The position numbers were made by a program, and so were the translations under genes. DNA of 64,000 nt, taken from NCBI GenBank assembly GCA_036874045.1, contig CM072339.1, positions 13,895,501-13,959,500 on the forward strand, in the 5' to 3' direction. Source of the DNA: Cymodocea nodosa (taxonomy: Eukaryota > Streptophyta > Magnoliopsida > Alismatales > Cymodoceaceae). Shown here piece after piece: positions 12,926 through 24,267 of this stretch; the stretch's first letter is position 1; the number at the start of each line of letters is the position of its first letter. The notes beneath the pieces were generated by a model that was not told the origin of the DNA, did no database searches, and worked only from the letters and a program-made list of their open reading frames with translations.

Positions 12926-12981
12926 AGTGAAGCCCAAGTGACCCTTGGGGGTGGACTAGCCGAGTTGGTGAACCACCTAAA
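12926..12981 (+). other. Conserved U5 block, element B left LTR
   Basis: A stretch starting AGTGAAGCCCAAGTG and ending GGTGAACCACCTAAA, with CCCAAG/CTTGGG and GGTGG/CCACC pairings. It recurs in all SIRE-type LTRs here other than family A: 17921-17976, 30119-30175, 36707-36763, 44206-44262 (-), 56730-56785, 57371-57426 (-), and in weaker form 58750-58810 (-). Confidence 0.75.
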
Positions 12982-13149
12982 ATTCTCTTGTGTTTCTTAC
13001 CTTTATTTCCGCTATGCATGATATTTTTATTTGATTATTACTTGTGCAAACTGATTAATCAAATTAGTTAGTAAAGTGAAAAATAGGCTTAAATTCACAC
13101 TGTTCTCCATTCACCCCCCCCTTTGGTGAAACCATTCATTCCTAACAAT

Positions 13150-13161
13150 TGGTATTAGAGC
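13150..13161 (+). other. Primer binding site of element B
   Basis: TGGTATTAGAGC two bases after the LTR end. It matches the plant initiator-tRNA-Met 3' end (TGGTATCAGAGC) apart from one C-to-T change. Confidence 0.85.
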
Positions 13162-13199
13162 AGGTTGATCTCTTTTTATAGATTTAACCATCTGAGATC

Positions 13200-14730
13200 A
13201 TGGCATCTTTTCACAGAGAGGGTCAGAACATCCATCGTCTTCCCCTGTTTGATGGTATTAATTATAATTACTGGAAAAATAGGATGGAATGTTTCCTCAG
13301 AAGCTTAGATGTGAGTTTATGGAAAATGGTTGTTCTAGGAACACCTATTCCACCTAGTCATGAGGATGACTAAACTGAGGAGGATGAGAGAATCATCCAA
13401 ATGGATGCTCGAGGGTTGAATATTATTTACTGTGCCTTATCTGTTGAACAATACAATAAAGTTTCAGCTTGTAAATCTGCTCACGAGGCTTGGAACACTC
13501 TTCAAATAACCTTTGAAGGAATCAGCCAAGTGAAAGACAATAAAATAAGCATTTTACTTAGAAAGCTTGAATTATTTAAAATGCTTGATGATGAAACTAT
13601 CACTGATATGTTTTCAAGATTCACTGAGATTATTAATGGCTTAAGAGGTTTGGGAATTGAATTTTCTGTCTGTGAACATGTACAGAAAATCCTCAAAAGC
13701 TTAACTGTGGAATGGAAGCAAAAGTCCACATCGATACAAGATTCCAAAGACCTCAACAAATACTTAGTAGAGGATTTAATGGGCAACCTACTGGCCCATG
13801 AAGTTCAAATGAAGGAATGGAAGGTTGAGGAAGGTAGTGGTAAAAAGAAAACTGAAACAAAGAAAGAACTAGCATTTCCATCAACATAGAAACTTCAAAG
13901 CTTGGATGATGATGAAGTTGTGCTATTGGCTAGAAAATTCAGAAAATGGATGAAGAAAAAGAATCATGCTAGCACATCAAAAAGTAATGCACCAATATGC
14001 TTTAAATGCAAGAAGTAGGGACATATACAACCTGATTGTCCACTGCAACAAGAAGAAGAAAAAGAAATGAAGAAGAAGAAGAGGAGCTACAAAAAGAAAA
14101 TGGCATTGAAGGCTGCTTGGGATGATAGTAGTTCTTCTAGTAGCTCATCTAGTTCAGATGAAGAGGTACCAGTAAATGTGTGCTATATAGCACAAGAGGT
14201 ATGTTCTACTTCATCTCAAAGTGATTCTATTGTAGACAATGATAATCTAGATGTAAATATTCTTTTGTCTACTGTTGACAGCTTATATGTTAAATGCAAA
14301 ACATATAAAAAGGAAATTAAGCATTTAACTGCATGCTTAGAAGAAGCACATACTAAACATGAAAATTTGCATGCTGAAGATACAAAATGCAATAATGATA
14401 AATTGATAAATGAAAATGAAAATTTGAAATCAGAAATCACTAATCTGAAAAATTCTATGCATAAATTTACCAATGGACAGAAAAGATTAGATCAAATCAT
14501 TGGTTCACGGAGACATGGCTCAAATAGATTTGGCCTAGGGTATGCTACTCCATAGGAAATACCCTACTATGGTGGTGTTATCTGATCTTATAGAGATGGT
14601 ACAATAGTGTTTGCTATCAAAAGAAGATCTGGTTCAATGTGGCTGCCAAAAGGCAATAAACTAAATATTGTTAGGACTAACACTTATGGACCCAAGAAAG
14701 TATGGGTACCAAAATCTATTTCTGTTTGAA
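13200..14730 (+). pseudogene. gag relic of element B
   Basis: Begins at the ATG at 13200 with the UBN2-type N-terminus (LPLFDGINYNYWKNRMECFLR), then 13401-13889 with the capsid-like helical part (NKVSACKSAHEAWNTL, FSRFTEIINGL). A CCHC knuckle region (CFKCKK..HIQPDCP) lies near 13998-14043, followed by Lys-rich, Ser-rich and coiled-coil segments. 14640-14727 carries the WLPKGN and KVWVPKS phrases that mark the gag-protease border in relatives. The protein would coat the element's RNA in the particle. Old, with a few breaks. Confidence 0.85.
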
Positions 14731-16258
14731 TTGCAGGATTATATGGTTTAGGGGGAGTAGTTGATCTATAGCTCCAAACCAGTTATGACAGTAAAAATTT
14801 GGTATTACAAGAGGCACCATAAATTGGTAGAAAGTGCTCACTTAGACTAAGTGGAAATTGTGCCTAAAATCTTGATGCTCAAGGAGAGAAAAATCTACAG
14901 CAACCAAACTACAGTCACAAATTGCTCTCTGCATATGTTTTGAAGGAATCTATTGAAGAGAGAGTTTAAGAAGCTAAATAGTTGGTAATCAGAAGGCAAT
15001 CAGTTAAGAATCAGTTATGATATTCTGAAATTAACAATTGGCATCAAAAGTAGCATCAATGATTGAATCATGTTCTTTAAAGGAAATAAGGCTTGTACGA
15101 GCCAAGTTGAATGACTACAAATGCAGGGAAATCAGATTCATCAAAGGACAACCAAAATCTGCAGTAGACAGATTACAATCTTCAAATTATCTTCTACAAA
15201 TAAAAGAACCACTTGAAACAAAGATCCAAGAGAAAATAAACGAATTGGAGTCAGAAGCAAATTGATTGAAAATCTTTTATGATATTTTTGATTAACAATT
15301 GGTATTTAGTTCAATTGGTATCATATATGACATTCATTTTGCAAAACAGGTGCAACAAATTTGTCTACAAGGAAAAACATATAAGTAGGGGGAGAACCTA
15401 CTATATGAAGAGAATTCAGAATGTTACTTCAGTACAAAATAAAAGTGTATAAAGAGGGCATGCATATAGGGGGAGAGCCTATAGCTTGCTATTATAAATC
15501 AGAGAACCTCCATACAGATAGGGGGAGAGCATGTGGTAGAAATTACAAATATTAACTGCATATTTATAAATTGCTACATTAACTATTGGCATTTCACTAT
15601 TTTCAGTTTTTATAGATGATGTAGTAATTACACGAAAACAAAGGAAGAAATATCACAAATCAGGAGAGCAATTACTGACTTCTCAAATGATAGAATATCA
15701 ACAACTAGCATCAGACAAGGATTAAGGAAATTGACACTTCAATTGATACTATGCTCGAATAAGAAAGAAGAAAAGCAGCACAAATCAAAGGAAAAGAAGA
15801 AAATAGACTGCAATGATGAAAATATCTCAACAATTGAGATCTACACATCAACAGTCTACATTTGATGGAAAATCAAAAATTGGTATTTGAAGATATTGAT
15901 GCATTTGATTCTTTTCACAACTTGATATCTGATGGGATTACAGAGATCAGAAAATTAGTATATCATCAGATACAAATTTAATGACAAAAAAGGGAGAAGA
16001 AAATTCAGCAAAAGAAAATTGTAGAACTCCTTTTATCTAATGACAAAAAGGGGAGAAGAATATAGAAAATTACATAGAAGGCAGGGGGAGCATTCCCATC
16101 ACACAAACACGGCGAGAATTTAACTTCATTGTATTATATTCATTGTAAATCTTTGCTTTACTTAGTTTTTGTGTGATTGAATGTATAGCAACAATCTAGG
16201 GAGTGAAATACATGTAATTTAATGTAAAGGATTTTGTCATTATAAAAAAGGGGGAGAT
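14731..16258 (+). other. Noncoding stretch with repeated G-rich purine tracts, element B
   Basis: Where relatives carry protease to RNase H, this 1.5 kb shows no recognisable pol. It holds several GGGGGAGA-type tracts (about 15386, 15468, 15520, 16004, 16047, 16083) before the final one at 16245-16258 next to the LTR. A short open stretch at 15038-15265 has no recognised domain and is probably chance. Confidence 0.7.
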
Positions 16259-18141
16259 TGTTAGGACCCTAGTATTTTGATAATGCAAAAACCTATGTGA
16301 GGAAACCAAATTGTATTTCACAGATATGATAGCTCAGCAAAAGATCAGAAAGCAGATGAATAGATGGAGAAAGTTCCAGAAAATACTACTATAGAGCTAC
16401 AGGAAAATCGGACAGTTACAGGTCTAAGTATCCGAAAAGCAAGTTTAAAGCAGCAGCAATACTATCGGATAGTTAGAAGAATAACTATCCGAAATTATAA
16501 AGCCTTCGGAGAGTTATGAAAGGCAGTTGGTTGAATGATCGGAGAGTTAAGGAGTTAACTATCCGAAAGCAAAAGGAAAATCAAAAAGTTAGAAATGCTA
16601 ACTATCCGAAACTTAAGTCATTTAATTAACCACTTGTAGAAATTCAGAACAGAAGCTTAAAGGATTTTTCGAAGAGTTAGGAAGATAACTATCCAACTTT
16701 TTTGGTGAGTTACAGGTATAACTTTCCAAAATTTAAGTTATCCTATTACGCACGTGCAGAATGGAGAAGACGGTAGTTAAAAGCTTAAAAGGAAAAATCA
16801 GAGAGTTAGATAACTATCCGAAATTTCAAGAGTTTCGGTGAGTTACAGTTTAACTATCCGAAACTTAAGTCATTGAATTTCCCACGTGCAGAAATCCAAA
16901 CAGAAGCTTAAAAGGAAAATCGGAAAGTTACCGGAGATAACTATCCGAAATCTTGAAGCGTTTCGGTGAGTTACAGGTATAACCATCCGAAACTTAAGTT
17001 AGTCTTTTATGCACGTGCTGAATTGAAGCAATTGGAAACTTAACAGAGGGTTACTATAGCTAACTATCCGACAGTTAAGTAACAGTTCAGTAAGTTACAG
17101 CTACAACTATCCGATTGAATGACAACTCGCATTGTATGATCTGGAATCATACATGGTAGAAAGACCTTAGTGATCTTTCGGTGAGTTACAAACATTCTTC
17201 GAAGAGTTACACAACTAACTATTCGAAAGGTTAAGAAAATCGGAAGGATATCTTGAAATATCTTTTTGAATGGTAACTTACCGTATTTGGGACTGAAGTA
17301 AAATCAAGTACAGCAGAATAAATCCATTGAGGAGAAAATATGATCGTTGGATATTCAAGCATATATACAGTCAGATCATTTAGTATTCAAAAAGAGCTTA
17401 CAAGTGAGATTACAGATACAATTACATACAGAGATACAGTATACATTGCAGATCAATTACTGATATAGAAAAAAGCTCAAATTCAGTTCAACAAAGAATC
17501 GATTGAAAGCTGGATTTACAAGAAGATTCTTAAAGCTCTCCATGTGCTGAAAGTCTGATCCAAGAAGGATCATTTGGTTTGTGGCTTCAACCTGAAAGCT
17601 TCATTCAGTTGTTGGTTTGAGTTTCGACCTGAAAACTCAAGAGGTTGGTTTTCTGGAGTTTATACTAGAAAACTTTTGAGTGTTGGTTTTCTAGAGTTTA
17701 TACTTGAAAACTTCTGAGTGTTGGTTTCTAGAGTTTATACCTGAAAACTTTTGAGTGTTGGTATTCTAGAGTTTATACCTGAAAACTTTTGAGTGTTGGT
17801 TTCTAGAGTTTATACCTGAAAACTTCTAAGTGTTGGTTTTCTAGAGTTTATACCTGAAAACTTTTGTGTGGTTGGTTCTTGCTTCGACCTGAAAGCAAGT
17901 GTGTAAGTGTTGAGACACTTAGTGAAGCCCAAGTGACCCTTGGGGGTGGACTAGCGAAGTTGGTGAACCACCTAAAATTCTCTTGTGTTTCTTACCTTTA
18001 TTTCCACTGTGCATGATATTTTTATCTGATTATTACTTGTGCAAACTGATTAATCAAATTAGTTAGTAAAGTGAAAAATAGGCTTAAATTCACATTGTTC
18101 TCCATTCACCCCCCCTCTGGTGAAGCCATTCGTTCCTAACA
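16259..18141 (+). repeat. 3' LTR of element B
   Basis: Partner of 11337-13147 and 72 bp longer, which equals two extra 36-bp units in its hairpin array at 17584-17898. Conserved U5 block at 17921-17976. Confidence 0.92.
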
Positions 18142-20032
18142 ATTTCCTCTTGCAAAACAAATTAAGAACTATTCATTGGTACGCAATGTTGTTGAGGATC
18201 AAGTTCATTAAATGCATATTTCTTCTTTTTGTTTACAAATAGTTTAACATTATCATTTACATTTTTATTAGTTGTAAGTACCACTGATTTATCATTAGCA
18301 TCATACTTACTTATAGCATTATTGCTCTTATAATCATTCTTTTTGTTTTCAAATGTAGTATAACCAAGACCAAACCGATTTTTATCAGATGTTAATTTAT
18401 TTTGGTCATGCTCATACATTTCAGTAAGTTCATACCAAGATTTTGTACTTGCATTTGAATTTTTAGTAGATACAAAATCTTTTTCTACATAAGAATTTTT
18501 AGATAAAGAACATGTAGAATGAGTAATTAGTCTAACACTAGAGTTTTGAATTTCATGCTCAGGTTTCTAAACTTTTAGTTTACTACAATTGTTTGACATT
18601 TTTGAAACATTAGTGACTGAATTTTCAAAACAAGAAACAAGATTTTTAGAAACATTAATAGTCATGTTAGAAGTACATTTAGATAAATCACATTGGTTTA
18701 TATTATTGCTGCATGATTCATCCCTTGAATTATATACTTCTACATATTTATTACCTTGTTTCATGATAAAAGGAATTTTAGTCTTAGATTTACTTGAACT
18801 GCAAGTAATAAATTTTTTATTGGTTTGAGATTGAGGATATTCAGGATAATCAAATCCTAAGCCAAATTTATATGACACCGTAGGAGTACTAGTTAGTTTG
18901 ACTAACTTAGTTTGACTTAAATTTCCTCAGACTCATATACCATGAAGTACACATGAGCAACGTCTTCTAACTCTTGTTTTTCTTCTAAATGTGAAGATTT
19001 TGATGATGATTCCTCAGATTTAGACTCTTCTGACGTGTCTTCCCAAGTGACCTTCAAAGCCTTTTTCTTGTAAAACTTTTTCTAAGTTTTCTAAGCCGTC
19101 TTCTTCTGATTTGTCCTACTATACTTTTCATTTTTCCTTATAGGACAATCTGAAGAAAGATGTCTAAGTTTCTTATAGTTGTAACATACATACTTTCTAG
19201 TTGAAGAATTCTTGTCATTTAGTGATTTTGACGTTGAGGGTTTATCATTTCTGTTCCTTTGCTGTTTCATATCTTTCCATGCTTTCTTAAATTTCCTAGT
19301 CAGCAAAATCAAATCCTCGTCAGAATCAGTAGGTATATCAGAATCTAAATTAATTTCGAAGGCTATTTCATTCTTCATTTTTAGTTTGTTGTGACTCAGT
19401 GATTCATTTAATTGAACTTCATAAGTTGTTAAATTTCCTATAAGTTCATTTATAGTATAAACATTTAAATCTCGTGATTCCTCAATTGATGTCACTTTCT
19501 AAGATCATTTAGAACTTAGGGATCTGAGAATTTTCCTCACCAAATCCTTCTATTCAAAATTCTTTCCTAAGCATTTTAAAGAGTTTATGATATTAAGGAA
19601 TTTGGAAAACATCTCAGAAATACTTTCGTCTTGCATCTTAAAGAGTTCATACTTATGAATTAACATGTTAATCTTAGTCTCTTTAACTTGAGAAGTACCT
19701 TCATGTGAAACTTCTAATGCATGTCACACCTCATAAGCAGATTTACATGCCGACACTTTACTGAACTGTTCATAACTCAATGCATAAAATAAGATATTTA
19801 AGCCTTTAGCATTTAGAGTTTCATTTTCTTTTTGAGTAATTGTCCAAGTATTATCAGGGGTAGTTAATGGAGTATATGGTTTAGAAATCATGAACCACAA
19901 CTTATGATCTATACTTTGAAGAAAGACTATCATCCTATATTTCCAATATTCAAAATGTATTCCATCAAATAATGGAGGACGATTAAGATTTTGGTCTTCA
20001 TACAAAGAAAAATTACCATTTCTAGTAGCCAT
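18142..20032 (-). pseudogene. gag relic of element A
   Basis: Minus strand, beginning at the ATG at 20032 with LNRPPLFDGIHFEYWKYRM (UBN2-type gag) and KVSACKSAYEV. 19091-19495 holds the downstream part with a Lys-rich zinc-knuckle region (CYNYKKLRHLSSDCP). 18162-18878 are spacer segments with the KFGLGFDYP and RFGLGYTTF phrases that precede protease in this family. Its downstream end is where element B inserted. Several breaks. Confidence 0.83.
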
Positions 20033-20217
20033 ATTACATTAGATTTTTCAACCTATTTGATTTTAAACAGTTTGAAAACTTTAAAATAACTTGAGCCTTA
20101 AATCAAGAAGGTTAAACGTATGCTCAGATATCAATTTCTGTTTAAAAACAAGGAAGGCAAAATAAGCAATGATATTAAATAAGTTAGTATTGATTTTATA
20201 TCAATGATTATTAACCA

Positions 20218-20229
20218 GCTCTGATACCA
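20218..20229 (-). other. Primer binding site of element A
   Basis: TGGTATCAGAGC on the minus strand, an exact match to the initiator-tRNA-Met primer site used by Copia elements, two bases inside the 5' LTR. Confidence 0.93.
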
Positions 20230-20231
20230 CT

Positions 20232-21884
20232 TGTAGGATCATATGGCTACGCAAGAGGAGGGTGAATTGTGTTTTTCAACATTTTTGATTATAATTGAAA
20301 CTTCAAAACTCAAAAACAAGTCGAGACACTGTTTTCATAAAATCATTTTTATTCAAGGTTTCAATTACAATGTACAATTCAATTCTCCTCAAAAATTGTA
20401 GATGCAATTATATATCGATACCATGTTTCATCTATACAATTTCATAACTACAAATAGAGAAAACTAATTTGTGGAATTTAAAATATTTCTCCTTGTTTGA
20501 GATCTTTCTTCTTATTCTTCTTTTTCTTCTTCAGCAATTCTTCAGTGACGAATATCTTATCTTTCTCTACTTCACCGAATTTGCTTTCTCCTAATACTTC
20601 ATATCTTTAGTGACATAAATCTGACTTTTTCTGCTTCACTAAATTTTCTTCCATCTGAGAGCTTTTCCCTGAAGAAGTGTTTTTGATCCTTGAAAAGATT
20701 TTTCATTTGGTGTGTAGGGATAACTAATTAACGAGAATTCTATGTCTTTTATACTACATCTTCATTTCATGCATATCCTCCACGTTTAATCACTACTAGT
20801 TTTCCACTTCTTCATGTCTTTTCTTTTTTCTTCATTGAAATACACACATTCTAACCCACGTTTACATTTCGAATTTTCTTTAATCATCAATCTTGGATCT
20901 CTGAAAAATTTCCTGCAAAATAAACTTTCTCGTCCAAAATTTTTCATCAAGTGTAATAAGAAGTCGTTACTTTAATGTTAACTAAACAAATAAAATAAGT
21001 ATATATATAACTTAACGTTTCTAACTTAACGAGTTCTTCAAGTGCCAACTCATGTGACAAGTACTATAGCTAACTTAAACAACTAAGTCCATGGTGTTAT
21101 GAAAACTCAACGAACCAACTTCATGGTGTTACGATAACTCAACGAACTAGCTTAACCTTTCTTTCAAAAGGTTAAATGCTAACTCACCGAAAATAGTTTA
21201 AGTATCGGATAGTTAAGTTTTCTAAGTATCTAAAAATCTGATAACTTACCGATCTAGTAATAAACAAATGTTTTTATAATAAGGTTTTTACCACGTGCAA
21301 TAATAACAACTTAAGTTTATAACGCTAACCTAACGTGTTGCCTTAGTGTTCCATATAGCAACTCAATGCGTGCATTTATGTTAACTTAACGAGTTAAATA
21401 TGTGCAACTCACGTGATATAATATAACATTCATAACCTTTAATTTCACCACGAGTACAACATTAACTTAACGAGTTTGTCTCTTCTTTTACTCACTAACT
21501 TAACGAGTTCTCACGTGACCAATTTTAACCTTTAAGCCTCTAACTTAATGAGTTCTCACGTGACCTCTATACAAATAACACTCTAACTTAACGAGTTGTC
21601 TAAACATGCACTGTTCATGATATAGAAAATATAACTTTAAAACATATCATGTTTTTCAATAAAAATACACATTAACTTAGCGTTTAGTTAAATGAGAAAT
21701 TAATGTAATGAAATGACTAGTTATTTAACTTAGTATAATTTCAAATCCAATACAAACAAATATTTATATCAGTAAAATTTTTCTGTATTAATTGATGTTC
21801 TTAATTTCCTTTCTCAAGTAATAGTAATTGAGCAAATATGATTACTTACATTTAGCACACATCATCAAAACAAAATACTCAACA
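20232..21884 (-). repeat. 5' LTR of element A
   Basis: 1653 bp, TG...CA, directly next to the primer site. It fixes the orientation of the element. TATA-like GTATAAAAGA at 20745-20754. Confidence 0.93.
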
Positions 21885-24267
21885 GATTTAACAATAAAAC
21901 ACGTGTAAATAAGAAATAACTTATAAGCTTATAACACAAACACAACGCGTTACCTTAGTGTATATTCGAGTAACTCAACGCGTATAGTTATGCTAACTTA
22001 ATGAGTTATACATGTGTAGCTCACGTGACATTATAAAACATTTAAATTCAACATATGCATAATTCTAACTTAACGAGTTCAAATATACAACTTACAGTTT
22101 TTATTCACTAACTCAACGAGTTCTCACGTGATCTTTTTACACCTTTAAACTTGTAACGTAACGAGTTGGCACTGTGTACCTAAATATTCTTTTAGCATTT
22201 AAAACATAACTGTTTGGTACATGAAATATAACTCTTCAAAATAATAGCCATTTCAGAGACTTAGGAATTAAAAAGCCTGTAATTCTCCGATAGTTCAGTG
22301 ATATACTTAATTAACGCTAATTCCTTGAAATTATGCATATTCTTTCATTAAAGCATATAATAGTGCAATCATAACATAATGGCTTAATTCTCATATGATA
22401 AGCTAAATATTATGCAATTAACCATCATTTAACCCTTAATATTATGCATTTTTTCATTCTAAATACTTCCCCCATACTTAACTTTTGCTAGCCCCTTAGC
22501 AAACTACTAAGATCTAACTAGTTAGTCTTTCTAAAGTGCTAGAACTAATTCTTCATTTTGTATCTTCAAAATACATAAATTAGATTAATGTAAAGATATT
22601 CTATATTAATTCAGTAATCTAATTTAGCATTGTTTTCTCCTCTTCAACTTGTAAATATATTTAAAACATATGTAAATTACATACAAAATATATTAGCATC
22701 TCTTAGATGGTAATTATATTATCATTTTTTCTTTTCAACATCTGTTATCCTGAATTTTCCAATATGATTTCCAAAATAAATTTTAACTTCATAGGAATCA
22801 AAACACAATCTAACTCAATATGATTAAAACAAGAAGAATTATGAATTGTATCTTAGATAAACAACTTCAAAAGTCTAATCTAGATTCATACTTCAGTAAT
22901 CATAGATAATAGAAAATATACTAGATTTAAAAGATATCTATATTTTCATAAAACACTTTTATCTTTTCAAAACAGTATATGCATATTTTTACTTTAAAAG
23001 TTAATTTGAAAAACTTGAATCATACAAGAGTTTTCTAATGTACCCATGTATCGAGCTTTTAGTCAACAATCCCAAATTTGATCAGGATCTTAGGTTGCCA
23101 GATTTAAAAAGTCCTTTTTTAGGTCAACAATCCTTACATATTTATCTACTTAAGTACAAAAGGCTTGTGATCAAACAAATCATTAAACTCTCAAAGTTTT
23201 TCTCTTTTATTTCTTTTTCCTTTTCAACACAATATATATATGTATTTGATTAATATAGATGCAATAAAACACAAATCTCATATAATCCTGCTTCTATAAT
23301 TTACTGAAAACATGAATCCATATCAATAAGCTCATACTTTTTTTGTAGTTTAATAAGATTTACACAAAAATCATTCTACAAGTTTAATCAATCAAATTAA
23401 ATTTATCCTTGATCATATGTATTTCATTTAATCCAAAAATCAATATTTCAGCTCTTTTAGGATTTCAGATCATTTCCTGAGTTTCAATTAAGCATTTTGA
23501 TTTCTTAAAATCATGAAACTATTAAACTCATAAAATTCAGTAAAAACATAAGATACTATATCTAGATTTGTATTAATAGTAAAATTTGTAGCATCTTTTA
23601 TAAGGTTTTAAATTTAACATTCAAGCAGTTATAGTTTTTTTTATGGTTTCAATTATTGGATAATTATAGGAAATTTCAGTTAGTTGCAGCAAATTCATAA
23701 AAAAAATTTTCAATTTCCATAGAAATTTGCAGCACCATCCTAGTTCCTCTAATTAACAAGATTACTTGGATTTAATCTAATTACCTCCCCCCCATACCTA
23801 CATTTTGCATTGTCCTCAATGTAAAAAATTTTACAGTAAATACAAAAAATATTAGCAGACATGAATATTGTTTTGTTGACTTAGCACCTAACTGAACAAA
23901 CTTAATTCATTGGGTTAATGAATAACTCCACGAACTGAGTTTGCATGTAAATTCAAGATAAGTAATCAATTGCATACTTTGTTCTTTTGTATCTTCTTCG
24001 ACATCTTTAGACTTTTGATTCTGAAAAGCTTTTCATTCACAAATAAAAGCAGAATATATAACAAAATAACAACTTAACAACAAAACATAAATTGATAAAT
24101 CAATGTCCTATGTGGAACCTAGGCTCCTATGCCTTTGGTGGCTCACAAGCAAGCTAGTTGGTTTCTTAGAATAGATACCAACAAACTAGATTGATATTTT
24201 TTTTTTCTTTTCTTTTTTTAAAAATAAATGTAGAGTATAGACGACATTAAAAGTATAAAATCACAAT
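21885..24267 (-). other. Rest of the Gypsy 3' LTR and 3' noncoding region with two G-rich tracts
   Basis: Continuation of the Gypsy-type element after the GATTT target site. Two minus-strand G-rich tracts stand out: 22466-22492 (AAGTATGGGGGAAG) and 23784-23821 (GAGGACAATGCAAAAT then GTAGGTATGGGGGGGAGG). The second is the phrase found after pol in many Tat/Athila elements. The first may be the purine tract next to the LTR, which would put the LTR's right edge near 22450. ACGTG-rich and AACGAGTT motifs occur at 21900-22170. No credible ORF; 23038-23253 looks like chance. Confidence 0.5.

Larger units (their letters stand above)
11337..13147 (+). repeat. 5' LTR of element B
   Basis: Begins TGTTAGGACCC and ends CCTAACA next to the primer site. 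U3 (11400-12330) is an array of imperfect palindromes with TCGG..AGTTA / TAACTATCCGA arms and CACGTG cores. R/U5 holds a hairpin array (12664-12906) that includes four units of a 36-bp repeat. Confidence 0.92.
11337..18141 (+). mobile_element. Copia element B, gag-only (TR-GAG-like), nested in element A
   Basis: Plus-strand element with LTRs 11337-13147 (1811 bp) and 16259-18141 (1883 bp), both TGTTAGG...CCTAACA. Primer site at 13150-13161 and polypurine tract at 16245-16258. The flanks GTTTC (left) and ATTTC (right) fit a 5-bp target duplication with one later change. The interior is only about 3.1 kb and holds gag but no sign of protease, integrase, RT or RNase H. The layout matches the non-autonomous class called TR-GAG: LTRs, primer site, gag, purine tract. 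LTR divergence in the first 255 bp is about 5%, nearly all transitions. Its gag is broken in a few places. Confidence 0.9.
4311..21884 (-). mobile_element. Copia element A (SIRE/Maximus type), complete to both LTRs, with nested element B
   Basis: Minus-strand element with two 1653-bp LTRs (4311-5963 and 20232-21884), both TG...CA, and a 5-bp target duplication GATTT (4306-4310 and 21885-21889). Its parts, in its own 5'-3' order, are 5' LTR, Met-tRNA primer site, gag, protease, integrase, RT, RNase H, an extra acidic accessory ORF, polypurine tract and 3' LTR. Element B (11337-18141) sits between gag and protease. A first 250-bp stretch of the two LTRs compared by eye differs at about 5%, nearly all transitions; with a commonly used grass rate of 1.3e-8 per site per year this is roughly 2 million years. 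It is a broken fossil with many breaks. Confidence 0.93.

Noticed and set aside
14731-16258. A captured host gene in the non-pol part of element B
   Set aside because: The only open stretch (15038-15265) is short, has no known motif, and codon use looks like noncoding AT-rich DNA.
23038-23253. Open stretch of 71 codons in the Gypsy 3' noncoding region
   Set aside because: No recognisable domain, biased to Phe/Ser/Leu as expected for AT-rich noncoding DNA, and inside an element.
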